Shown here in pieces: positions 1 to 10,500 of a DNA stretch of 17,012 nt; the stretch's first letter is position 1, and the number at the start of each line of letters is the position of its first letter. The translations under genes and the position numbers were made by a program. This DNA is from Oscillibacter sp. (GTDB lineage Bacteria; Bacillota; Clostridia; Oscillospirales; Oscillospiraceae), in assembly GCA_017447005.1 (NCBI GenBank), contig JAFSOM010000538.1, forward strand, positions 1 to 17,012, written 5' to 3'. The notes beneath the pieces are model-generated. The model worked only from the letters and a program-made list of their open reading frames with translations. It was not told where the DNA came from and did not search any database.

Positions 1-4
1 CCTC

Positions 5-51
5 TGTCACTTCGTGACATCTCCCCCCAAAGGGGGGCGACTTTTTGTCGC
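5..51. repeat. Three tandem short hairpins (dispersed-repeat type)
   Basis: Three perfect hairpins lie back to back: TGTCAC/GTGACA (5-10, 14-19, loop TTC), CCCCCC/GGGGGG (23-28, 32-37, loop AAA) and GCGAC/GTCGC (37-41, 47-51, loop TTTTT). From memory this resembles short repeats scattered through intergenic regions of Oscillospirales genomes; copy number cannot be tested here. The element is cut by the left edge of the window. No coding role is seen, and the open frame over it (14-280) has no ribosome binding site. Confidence 0.6.
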
Positions 52-123
52 AACCCCGCAAGGTTTTCGCAACAATTTCGCCGGGAATTGGCGTGTTTTC
101 AAAGATTACGCTGTCAAGTTTGG

Positions 124-161
124 CCTTCCCCCGGTAACGGGGGAAGGTGGCGCGCAGCGCC
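124..161. repeat. Paired hairpins, second dispersed-repeat element
   Basis: CCTTCCCCC (124-132) pairs with GGGGGAAGG (139-147), with one more G-C pair (133/138) closing a GTAA loop. A second hairpin, GGCGC (149-153) with GCGCC (157-161), follows directly and leads into GGATGAGGG. This layout, a C-rich/G-rich stem followed by a small GC stem, is what I recall of a common interspersed intergenic repeat in Ruminococcaceae-like genomes. It is non-coding; function is unknown. Confidence 0.6.
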
Positions 162-209
162 GGATGAGGGCAAGTTTTATCATCCTTGCTAACATTTTTT
201 GCGAAAGCC

Positions 210-238
210 TTGACGGGAAAGCGGCAATCCGTTATAAT
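210..238 (+). promoter_or_regulatory. Orphan sigma-A-type promoter, reading rightward
   Basis: The -35 box TTGACG (210-215, five of six consensus bases) and a perfect -10 TATAAT (233-238) are separated by 17 bases. Transcription would begin near 245 and run through the hairpin at 291-329 and then antisense to the patatin gene. No plus-strand gene with a ribosome binding site follows. The only small frame, 11 codons at 252-287, lacks one. It could drive a small or antisense RNA, or be a relic of a lost gene. Confidence 0.45.
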
Positions 239-285
239 GACGCTGTTCCCAATGATTCCGGCGTCATACCTTCCCTATGAGGGCT

Positions 286-329
286 AAAAAACAGTCCCGG
301 CAACCTTACAAGAAGGCTGTCGGGACTGT
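286..329 (-). terminator. Intrinsic terminator of the patatin-like gene
   Basis: A strong hairpin is formed by 291-307 and 313-329: nine perfect pairs ACAGTCCCG/CGGGACTGT, then a G-U, two pairs, one mismatch and four more pairs, with a five-base loop ACAAG. On the minus strand the stem is followed at once by six T residues (A-run at 286-291 on the given strand). It lies 33 bases beyond the stop codon of the minus-strand gene, as expected for a rho-independent terminator. Confidence 0.9.
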
Positions 330-361
330 CGTTGTCCGTTTGCGGGGACGGTATTTTGTTG

Positions 362-1219
362 TCAGGCGGGCGCGTCCCAGAAACGACGGATATTTCCGGC
401 GGCTTTCCGGCCCATAAAGTAGCCTTGTTGCCACAGGGCGCGAATGACGCTCAAATCGCGTTCCGTGCGCGAACATCCTAAGGTATCGTCGGGCGCGATA
501 ACCATAATTTTTCCTTCCCGTTCGAGCGCGAACAGGGCCGCTCTGGTGTCGTTGTAGTGGTCGGTTCTATGGCGCATGGTCTCCACGAACGCCGGATACT
601 TGCGGAACGCCAGTTCCATGCTCTTCCCGCTGTCGAAACGCTTATGATAGTCCCGCTCCCGCGTGAGGATAACTACCACGCGGTCACAGCCGACATCCAG
701 CGCGCGACGCCACGGTATCGGGTCAGAGCAACCGCCGTCAAAGTACAAATGACCCTCCACGTCGATGGGCGGGAACATCAGCGGAATCGCGCAGGTGGCT
801 TGCAGGATAGTATTGGAGGGGTCGCGGCGCGGTACGGGCCAGTATTCAGCCTGTCCGGTTTCCAGATTGGTCAAGACCGCTTCCGCCTCTCCGGGATACG
901 CTTCAAAGGCGTCATAATCGTAGGGTATCAGCTCATTCGGGATAGTCTCATAGACGAATTTCAGTCCGAAATAGGCGCGGTTATGCGGGTTAATGAGGTT
1001 ACGCATACCCATATAGCGTCGGTCGCGGACGTAGGTCGAGACGAGTTTCAGGTTACGTCTGCTCTGACGCGAGAGGTAACTGGCGCCGTAGGCAATCCCG
1101 GCGGATACGCCGACGGTATAATCGGGAAGCGGAATGTCGGCGTCGAGAAGCGCGTCGCAGACGCCCGTAGAGAAGATGGTGCGCAACGCGCCGCCTTCCA
1201 GCACAAGACCGGTTTTCAT
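362..1219 (-). CDS. Patatin-like phospholipase family protein (YjjU/COG4667 type)
   Basis: A 285-residue predicted serine lipid acyl hydrolase of the patatin fold, probably acting on phospholipid or another acyl ester. The N-terminal Gly-rich oxyanion loop is at 7-13 (LEGGALR), the nucleophile elbow GVSAG at 37-41 makes Ser39 the nucleophile, and the DGG motif at 161-163 supplies the catalytic Asp161; together they form the Ser-Asp dyad typical of patatins. No signal peptide or membrane segment is seen, so it is likely cytoplasmic. The length and the LEGGALR start fit the bacterial YjjU-like subgroup (COG4667), whose substrate is poorly defined. The start is supported by AGGAG at 1232-1236, 12 bases upstream, which is a rather long spacing. 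It has its own likely promoter at 1264-1269 and a strong terminator, so it is probably monocistronic. Confidence 0.92.
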   Translation of the reverse strand: MKTGLVLEGGALRTIFSTGVCDALLDADIPLPDYTVGVSAGIAYGASYLSRQSRRNLKLVSTYVRDRRYMGMRNLINPHNRAYFGLKFVYETIPNELIPYDYDAFEAYPGEAEAVLTNLETGQAEYWPVPRRDPSNTILQATCAIPLMFPPIDVEGHLYFDGGCSDPIPWRRALDVGCDRVVVILTRERDYHKRFDSGKSMELAFRKYPAFVETMRHRTDHYNDTRAALFALEREGKIMVIAPDDTLGCSRTERDLSVIRALWQQGYFMGRKAAGNIRRFWDAPA

Positions 1220-1231
1220 GATTCCGTAATG

Positions 1232-1269
1232 CTCCTTTCCGTGGTATCAAATTCGTAAGAGGCATTTTA
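1232..1269 (-). promoter_or_regulatory. Likely extended -10 promoter and RBS of the patatin-like gene
   Basis: On the minus strand TAAAAT (1264-1269) is preceded by TGG, giving an extended -10 (TGN-TATAAT type). The base run 17 bases further upstream, TTCCCT, is a poor -35. Transcription would start near 1257, leaving a leader of about 38 bases with AGGAG at 1232-1236. The weak -35 is compatible with an extended -10 promoter but keeps confidence low. Confidence 0.4.
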
Positions 1270-1329
1270 CCACAGTTTCCCGGAAAAGGGAAGAGGGAAC
1301 AATCGCGGATATGAGAAAAGCGAATGATA

Positions 1330-1432
1330 TGAGCGCCTGTTTCCCCTGTCTGTCGGGGGAGAGGATACCGGGTTTGAAAACGCGTTCCAATTCCGGTAAG
1401 TCCCCTCCCCGCAAAGGGGATTCAGGCGCTCA
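1330..1432 (-). repeat. 103-base multi-stem inverted-repeat element
   Basis: A perfect ten-base terminal inverted repeat (TGAGCGCCTG 1330-1339, CAGGCGCTCA 1423-1432) encloses three internal stems: CCCC/GGGG (1343-1346, 1355-1358), ACCGG/CCGGT (1367-1371, 1393-1397) and TCCCC/GGGGA (1406-1410, 1416-1420). Inside the central stem a further pairing (1374-1380 with 1385-1390) is complete with a G-U wobble only on the minus strand, hinting that the folded form is an RNA read leftward. It lies between the giant gene and the patatin gene and may serve as the former's transcription end, though no T-run follows. It could also be a MITE-like element. The rest of 1266-1529 shows no gene and only a weak TTCACG/CGTGAA inverted repeat (1464-1488). 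Confidence 0.5.
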
Positions 1433-1529
1433 CGCGTTGGGTCATTTGGGGAGATAAGCTGCGTTCACGACGCCCTATGCCGCGTGAAACTCCGCTTTTT
1501 CCGTTTCAAGATATTGCGCGCTGTGGAGT

Positions 1530-4500
1530 TCAGCTTTCCGTTTGTTCGCTTGCCGCTTGCGTCCAGCGCTTTTCGTACTCCGCGACAAAATCGGTGAGAC
1601 GATGGAGCAGGGCGGCCATATGGGCGCGGGTGGAGTTGTTATTCGGAAGCATAGCGTTTGTACGGTCTCCGCGGAATACGTCCGCCTCCCTGAGAATCTG
1701 GAAGGCGCCGTTGACATCCTCGCCTAATTCGCGTCCCAGCGCGTCAATGGCGGCAATGTCGGAGAACTCGTAAGGCGCGGGAATTTCCACCTGAACGCCC
1801 CGGAAACGGAGATAGTTACTGAGAATCACAGCCAGTTTCGCCCGGGAAATCGGGGCGTTTCCGGTAAAGACATTTTCGGTCAGGATATTGTTTGCCGCCG
1901 CCCAGCGGGCCTCGCGGTAGTATCCCTCGGAACTGTCCGGGAGCCACGGGCGATTCTGCGCGTAAACGTCGTTGGCGTACTCGTTCAGAATGATATTCCG
2001 CTCGTCTTCCGTCCTGTTGCTCATGGTCAACCGGAAGAGCGTCCTGACAGTCGTCGAAGTGGAAATATTGTCCTGCGGAACCCATGCTGTCGGGGTCACG
2101 CCGTTCATAATGCCGCGTTCCAAGGCCCATTCCACGTCCTGATAGAACCAGTCGGTTTCCTTGATGTCTTTCAGGAGCTTAATCGGCGCGACGGGGACGA
2201 AGACCGCGCTAACCTCCACGTGACTGCTCGGCATGATAAAGTTCGCGGCGTTTTCTCCGGTGACATTCACCGTGATATACTCTCCGTTCGCGTCCCATGC
2301 CCGGTAGCTCTGCAACTCGTAGCCGTTCTCCGGATGAGCCGTGATATTGACCCGCGTTCCGGGCGTCACGTCGTTCTGCGGGACGAAGTCCAAATACCCG
2401 AACGCCATGCCATCGAAGGGCTTCACATGGAAGAAAGGCCGGAAGGTCGCCGTAATCGTGACCTTGGACGACGGCATAATGAATGTGCGGACATTATCGT
2501 CTTTGGTCGGGCTGACCGCAATCGTTTTGGTTCCGGCCTTGACCGTAATGCTGTCAAGCGAGTAACCGCTGTTCGGTTTCGCCGTCAGCGTAACGGTTGC
2601 GCCCGCCGCGGCTTTGCTGACGCTTGCCGTTATCGTTCCGTTGGAAATCTTCTTGGAGGAAACGCTCACGCTGTAGCTTGTGGGCTTGGACGGACCGCTG
2701 GGGCCAGACGGGCCGCTGGGGTTAGTGGGGTTGGTGGGATTAGTCGGATTAGTGGGATTAGTCGGATTGGTGGGATTAGTGGGGTTAGTGGGATTAGAAG
2801 AACTGGGCTTGGAAGCAGGCTTTTTCGTGTCGGTGATGTTAAAGTTCGCGGAAGCCTGTTTCTTGAAGTCGTCCTGAAGGCCGCCCTTACTGGCGACAAC
2901 GTCAATGGTAGTCCGTCCGCTGGTAGGCTGGTCATGGAGCGTCTTTCCGTCCGTGTTGATTTCCACGCTGCCATGATGTTGGGTGTAGTCGATGTCTTTC
3001 CGAAGCGGTACGCCGTTCAGGTAGACCGCGAAGACCCAGTCGTAGTCTTCCACGTAGTCTATGCCGTCCTCCACCTCGAACTTGAAAATGACATTCTGGT
3101 AGCCTTCCGTCGTGACCGGCGCGACGCCCTGACGGTTTTTCCGGCTTGTGCCCGGACTTCCCAAAGGCTCGCCCTCCGTCAGTACCTTGTCGCCGTCCGT
3201 GATGGTCATATCGGGAATCCACATGAGCACGCCGTATTCCTTACTGATTTGACCCTCGACGTTCGCGTCCGTATTTTCCAGCACCTTGAGGGTGTATTCC
3301 TTTTCGTCGGTACTGACATACGTGGGGTTGTTGGAGTTCGGCGGATAGCTGAACGTGGCTTTGACCTTGAACGTAAACTCGCCCGTTTCCAGCGGCACGC
3401 CGAAAATTTCTCCGGTGGGGAAGATTTGGTCAATCTCCTCGCCCGCCTCGCTCGGAACGGGGAAACCGTCGGGCAGACGCCCTTCCGAAATCTCAAAGCG
3501 CACGTCGGCGTCTTGGCAGTTGGTTTGAATCATACGGCTGAAAGAAACGTACTGCACGGCGTCTTTGCTGTAGTCGTCATACTTCTCGTTAGGGGCGTGA
3601 GCCTCCGGTCCGGTCAGGTAATCGGTGATAATGCTGTAATTGCCGATTTGCCCGCTGAGTTTGACTTCTTCCCGGGCGGTTTCATGGCCGTCGGCGTCGT
3701 GGGCCGTGATAATCATCACGTCGTCAATCGCTTCCGAGTTGTCCGGGTTCTTGGGATAGACGCGGATTTTCGCCACGTTGGGGAGCTGAACGTCCGCTTG
3801 GCTATAGCTGTTGTCATAACGTCCGTGACCGGGCGCGTTGGCCATTGCGGCGCTGGTGAAGGCGCTCAGGGTTCTGGCCTCGCCGTCAATCCTCCAGTAT
3901 TCGTCGAGAATCAGATTGGCGTTTTCGCCCTTCTCAAACTCAACAGTGATGTTTTCCAGCGGCTCATCGCCAATGTTGGCAATGAAAATATCCTGATAGT
4001 TTCCGGTGGATTCCTGAAGGAAGACATGACGCGTGGGCATTCCTTCCTGTTGCGAATACTGCGCGTTGGCGGTGTTGACAAAGAGCTTGGGGCCTTTCTG
4101 CTGCGTCAGGAACGTGACCCAATAGTTTTGCAGGTGGGTTTCGTTGGTAGCGGCGGCGGAATAGGCGATAGGCCATGAGGTGCCGTCCCACAAGGACTGG
4201 CTTCCGGTATTGCTCAAAAATTCCTCCACGGACTTCGCGTCGCCGCTGGTTCGCAGGATACCGCTGGCGCGGGGTTTGTCCACGGAACCTGTAGAGGAGT
4301 AAATCCGAACCCCGTGGCCCTGTCCGTCGTCCTCGGCGGTCTCAAAGAGCGGGATAATTTTGCTGTCCGTCACGGGCTTGCCGTCGTCGAGTAACAGCAC
4401 CGTTTGGAAGCCGCTTTTATAGTAGCTGTCCATACTGCCCGGCATGACATAGGCGCTATAGGTTTTGCTTCCGTCCTCGGATTTGGCGCCGTAAGCCTCA

Positions 4501-7500
4501 AAATAGGTGTTGTCGGGCATTTCCGGCTCTTCGGCGACAACATGCCGGCAATCCAGCAGTTTGCCGTCCTTGTTGTAGAGGTGGAACCAGAAGCCGTTGC
4601 GATAGGCGCCCGTAAAGGAGACCGTTTCAAAGTCCTGACCCGGCTGCACTTTGGCGCGGCCCGTCAGGTCAATGGGGCGTTCGGGCTGGGCAAGGATGTC
4701 TTCGTACTTGTAGCGGTATTCGCCTTTTTCGTCTCTTTCGTCGTAGGCTTTGGTTGCTACTACGATTTTTACGTTGTCCGTGATTTGGGTGGGGACTAAA
4801 TCGCACATATAGCCAAGCGTTACCTTGTAGTTCGTGCGTCCTTTGCGGGTTCCGCGGTATTCGCTGTCAGGCAGTTTGTAGACGACCTCCTGCGCGTAAT
4901 ACGCGTTTTGTTTGCTCAACTCGCTTTGCAGATTTTTCATGTTGACGCCATGGTCAGAAAAATCTCCCTGTCTGCTTCCGTCGGGGCGGTCGAGTTCATA
5001 GAACGAGAGGAACTCCCGGCGGTAGGTGACGATTTTACGGTTGGCAATCAACGTCCCGGCGCGGTTGAACACGCTGAACACGACGCCCTGTTCGCTGTAG
5101 CCGTCGCTGAAATCGGCTCCGTATCCGACGGCGCCGAATACCAGTTCGGTAACGTCCATAGCGCGGGTCTTATCGGTCTTCTCCGACGCGGCAACCGCTT
5201 CCTCCAGCGTGTCGTATTTCACCGGGCCGACATAAACCTTGATTTCGTCCTCCTGCCAGTCGCCCCGGTTATACTGGGCTTGCACATAGTAGCGGTTGTC
5301 GTAGAGACTGCCTTCCTGTCTTGTCCAATAGGAGGCGGTCAGAAGGTTTGTGCCGTCAATTTCCTGACTAATCAGTTCCAGTTCCGTAGGCGGCGCGTAA
5401 TTGCCGTTCTCGTCGGGGATGAAATCGTTGTAGGTATGCGGCGCTCTGAACGTGACCGGCGGCTCGTTGATGGGCTTATCGGTCTCCTCGTCGTAATTTT
5501 CCGGCGTCCGCACGTCCACGATAACGCGGAAGGGCATAATAGCGACCGCTTGCCCGTTCCATTTCCAGACAACCGTGAATCTGGGGCCGTTCTCAATGCC
5601 ATTGGGGCCGTTGACAAAATCGGCGTAGCTCTCGTAACGGTCCTTGACGCGCTGGGTATCGAGTTCCTGCTGCCAGACGCTTTCGGGAAGTTTCTTTCCG
5701 TTCGTTTCCGCGTCCTCGGCGGTGAAGTGGAATCCCTCGTAAATTTCCGCGTCCAGTTGCTTGAAGGCCTCGTAACTCGGCGCGTTTTCGTTGCGTTTCA
5801 TCGTCAGCCAGAGGCGTCCGTCCTGCCACGTTTCGCCTACCGTAAAGCGGTAGACATCCACGCGCTTTTCGCCGTCCGCGGCTTTATAGGTGAACGCTTC
5901 CTTGCCGTCGGTCGTCAAACCGGGCAATACATATTCGTTTTCGTTTCTCTGGGCTACTACCCGGGATTCGTAGGCGTCCTCAATCACGTGCACGCCGCCG
6001 CGCCGGTCGTCCACATAGGCCACTTTCATTTTGAGCAGTCCGTCATAAGTCGGGTACTGCGTCTTTGTGCGGATAAGGTAGCGGATGTTGGAGAGGTTCA
6101 ACTGCTCAATGCGTTCCGTGGCTCCGGTGATAATCTCGAAATACTGTTCCCGCTCTTCGGTATCCGCGTACTTGGAGAGGTCAAGTTTGGTTTCCGCGTT
6201 CGCCACGCGGTAACTGACGCTTTCCTCGTCGCGGTTCCACGGGTTAATGTTCCACGCTTTGGGGTTCGTCCCGTAGTTGCTCATATTCCATTCGCCCCAG
6301 ACGAACGTTTTCGCGGGTTCCTCTTTCTGCGTGGCGATATTGGGCATGAACACTTCCACATGGGCGTTAGCGAGTTCAAGGTTGAAGAATCCCCGCAAAT
6401 CCGCTTCCAACTGGACTTCCGTCAGGGCCTGCGTGCTCAACAGTATTGCGGGTTCATCGTCAGGGTTGTTCTGGTTATTTCCTTCCGCGTTGGGGTCTGG
6501 CGTTTCGTTTTCGCTGTTCAGGTCAATCGGATTCGGCTCGGAAGGCGCGGGTTTCGTCTCGTCAACCGGTTTCTCCGGCGTCAGCGGCATTTGCGCGAGA
6601 CGCAACGGCACAGTACGGTTGCCAAGAACCAGATTCGCACGAACCGCCATGTTCGGATTGGTACGGGTAGAATCAACTTTGAAAACGTGTCCGTTCCAAG
6701 TCGCGGGGGTATCCGGCGTTGCGAACTCAAACGAGCCTTCCACCCAGTTCGATTCAAGCGGCGCCTTATCCCATTGGAGACGGCCTCTGTAATCTAAAAC
6801 CGGGGTTTTCTCGTCTTCATCGAGCCGGGGAATGACGGTCTGTCCGCCGCTGACTTTTTTCCAGCAGATTTCGCCTCTGTAATAACGGAAACTGCCGTCC
6901 TTGTTCGTCACGGGAATCAGGGACGCCGCCGACGGGCCGTTCTTCACAAAGATGGGCGACTTGTCCGCGTCGACCGCCTGTCTCCCGTTGTTACCCGGAA
7001 CCGGGGTCAGCGCGCTGTCAATGGGGACTTTTATCCAAGCGGAATAATAGCCTTTTTCATCCTGCTGAACGTCTCCGTTTTCGTCCACTGCGGGAACGAA
7101 CGCCTCTTCGTTGGAGAGCGTCTCCCAAACCGGCGCTCCGTTTTTGTCTTGATACAGCGTGGCGTTCGCGTTAATGACGGGAAGGTTAAACTGTCGTCCG
7201 GGGAGACGATAGCGCACATCCACCACATAGGGGAAGAACGCGTCGTCCTCCAGTTTGATGGTATAGCTTCCGTCCTCGTCGTAGGTGACGTAGAGCGGGG
7301 CGCGGCGTTCGTCCTTGGCGGCGGCGGCCTCGACGGCGGCCCGCTCCTTATCCATGCCTACCGTGACTTCCTTGGGGTCGGGGAGGTCGGCGCGGTTGGG
7401 GACTTTGGGCAAGGTATAAAATACCTCGTCCATCCAGTTCGCGTAAACGGTAAAGACGTGTTTCGGCGCCTCCGGTTCGGGCGTCTCGGTTTCGTCCTGC

Positions 7501-10500
7501 GTCGGCTGCGTTTCCTCCTCCTCCGGCGGCAGAGGAATCGTGGCCTTGTCGTCCTTGGAAGCGAAGGTTACTTTCCGGTACGGAACCTCATCGAAAGAGG
7601 CGTTTTCGTCGGACACGGCGAACCATATGTCCAGCGGGAACGACGAATCTTCCGGGAGCGGTATCTGATAACTTCCGTCCTCGTTAAAGGCGGCGTAATT
7701 CTCATGATTTTGCGCCAAATCGGCGTCCCAGACGACCGTTTTGAAACGGTTCTGATATGCCGCGCCTTTATATTCCGCTTTCAGCGTCCCGTTCGATTCG
7801 ACAATCTCCTCGTCATAGGTGATGATATACCGGACGGTATCGGTATACTCGGAACTCAGGCGGAACGTGCAGCCTTCAAACGTCCACGGTTCGCTTAACT
7901 TTTCAAACGTATGCTTGACGGGGTTCGTGCTCGCGTCCACGGAGCGCTTGAGGAACTCCACGGTCAGCGGGAACGTATCCGTCTGGCGCAGGCGGATAGT
8001 GTAACTGCGGTTATTTCCATCCTGTTCATAGAGCTGATAGTTGGGATGTTCGCTCATCCACTCCTGAGACAGCGGCTTGCCTTCGGAGTCCAGCCCGTCG
8101 CCGACGGAGACCGTGCGTTCCGGGAGATAGACCCGTATGGTGTTCATCCAGTTGGAATGGGCCGTAAACGTATAGCCGCCAACCTGATACTTTTCGGAAT
8201 TATCATTCTTCGTGAAAGTCACGTCATTGGAGACGGCGTTTCCGCTTGCGTCCGTGACGGCGGTCTCAATGATTTTGCCCGCCGAATCTCTGGCGCTGAA
8301 ACTGACATGGAACGGGAAGAAGTCGCCCTCGTCCATCTCAATCGGCCACGCGCTCCTCGCGGGGACATACCGATAAAGCGGGTCTTTGTCCGCGTAGGCC
8401 TTATCCTGTCCTATGGTGAATGTGACGGGCGGTATCCTGTCCGTAAGCGTGTAGCGCACGGAACCGGCCCACGGATAATAGACGGAGAAAACATGATTTT
8501 CCTTGTCGTTTGTAACAGTCAGCCTTGTTGCGGCTCCCTCGAAAACGCCTTCTCCTTTTTGCGTCTCGGCGTTCTTCTCGCTGGACTTTACCTCGGCTTT
8601 TTGCCATGCGTTTTCCGTGTAGGCCTCAAATTGAGCGTTCAGCGGGAAATTCGTATCCTCTGTAAGAGAGATTTGATAGTTGCCATTCTGGAAAAGCGCA
8701 TAGTTACTATTTTTCTCGGCTTTTTCCTGATTGCTTCCTACAACCGTCCAATCCGTCCATGATTCGTCATCGTCGTCGTCGATTTGCAGACGATAGCGGA
8801 TTTCATTGTCGTAGGCGCCTTTGAGGCGGAACGTATGCCGGACGGACAGCGCGGTCTCCACTGTGCGCGTATCGCTCAGTTTTGTGAAGTTCGTCCATCC
8901 CTTGGCGGTTTCCCAGCCTTTTTCGGGATTCCACCATTCCACGGTGAGTTTCGGGTCAAGCTCATACTTGCCGTCGCTCTCCGTAAAGGGATAATCGTCA
9001 GCTATGGGAATGGTTACGCCGCCGTCGGCCTCATAAACGGACGCGCCCGGACGCGTTTCCCGGGCTTCCGGTATCACATAGGTACGGCTTCCGCTTTCGC
9101 CCCAGTAATAGCGGACATCATCCAGAAAGTCGACGGTGAGATAGAACGTGTAGTCTTGGCCGGGCGTTTTGACGACCTGTTCAGTCTGATTCCATTTATT
9201 AAAAGGAATTTCCCATACGGTTTCGTCACTCCATCCGGCTTCCGCAAGGGAGCGGAATCTTATGGTCAACGGGAATGTTTCCTCTTCCGTCAGGGCAATG
9301 GCGCAACGGTTGTTCGCGTCCGCTAATTTTTTGTCGAACGTCGTCCAGTAGCGCGTAGTCACGCCCTTGCCGTTCTGTACCGTATACGTGATAGTTCCCA
9401 GCATTTGAGAATACAGGGAGAAGGTATGACCGTCATACTCCGCCGTGTCGGTGACGCTGGCAAAGCGTCTGAGGTGGGCCATACGTTCGGCCTGTTCCCA
9501 CTTTGTAATGGAATCCCATTTCCCGTCCGGGCCGATGGACTGGAACACGATATGGAAAGAGTAAGTGCGACTTTCGGGCACTTCGATGGTATAGTTGCCG
9601 TCCTCGTCGAAACAGTCATATCCGGGCCAGTCTTTGCGGGAAGTGTCTTTCGTCACAATGACGAAACTTTCCTCATCGGGAAGCGTATAATCCTCTTTCG
9701 CCGCCGAGGTAAACGCGCTGTCCTCCACGAACGCGTAGCGGACATCATTCATCCAGTCGGCGTGAAGCGCGAACACGTGACCGTTGATATTGGCGGTATC
9801 CAGGATATTGGCGTATTTTTTAAAGGAATCCGCCATTCCGGACTTGCCTTGCAGATATTTCCAGCCGTCCGTATCCAAGGCGCGCAGATAAATGGTAAAC
9901 GGGAAGGCGGTCGTATCGTCAACGCCGCTTTCGTCCTCCAAGTTAATGGTATAGTTTCCGTGATGGTCGAACTCGCGCTCTTCGCCGGGGCCTACCGTAA
10001 TCCAATCTCCAGAGGCGGGAGCCTGTCCGTCGGTAATAGCGTACTGCGCCTTGCCCAGCCGCGCCGGATTCAGGCGGAACGTTTGCCCCAGCACGTCGAA
10101 CGAGCTGTTCATGTCGGCGAACTCCGGGTCTTTGGCGGGTTCGTCCTCCGTCGCGGGAATCTTGTAGACGGTAGCGGGGCCTGAGTAACTGTCCCGGGCT
10201 TTTTGTTTCGTCTGATACCGGAACGCTACGCTTAACGGGAAAACCCCGTCGTCAGGAAAGTCAATGAGATAATTTCCGTCCGCGTCGTAACCCTTCTCTG
10301 AAAGTTCCGTCCACGCGCCGCCGGGAAGCCTATATTCCAGTTTCGTCAGCCACTTGGACTGCGCGGTAATCTTGTGGCCCTTGACGGCCTCGACCGGATT
10401 TCCGCTGGCGTCGAACGGAGTTTCATTCGGATAGTTGAAATGGTACGTTTCCGGCACGCTCCAAGGCCCGTTCGGCTCCGTGCGGTAACGAATTTCCACA

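Noticed and set aside
14..280. 88-codon frame at the left edge
   Set aside because: It runs through two hairpin repeat clusters and a promoter and has no ribosome binding site.
252..287. Eleven-codon leader peptide after the orphan promoter
   Set aside because: No Shine-Dalgarno site and no downstream plus-strand gene to attenuate.
557..1258. 233-codon plus-strand frame opposite the patatin gene
   Set aside because: It is antisense to a gene with intact catalytic motifs, has no Shine-Dalgarno site, and its product resembles no known protein.
1487..1508. GAAAC/GTTTC inverted repeat as terminator of the giant gene
   Set aside because: Only five pairs around a long unpaired loop and no following T-run on the minus strand.
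2718..2798. CRISPR-like or microsatellite array
   Set aside because: The 9-base units are contiguous with no spacers and encode an in-frame NPT linker.
2220..6797. Long plus-strand open frames (652 and 629 codons) opposite the giant gene
   Set aside because: They are antisense to a well-supported secreted protein, lack ribosome binding sites and recognisable domains, and contain artefacts such as an LVG run opposite the NPT repeat. GC-rich codon use on the other strand explains the lack of stops.
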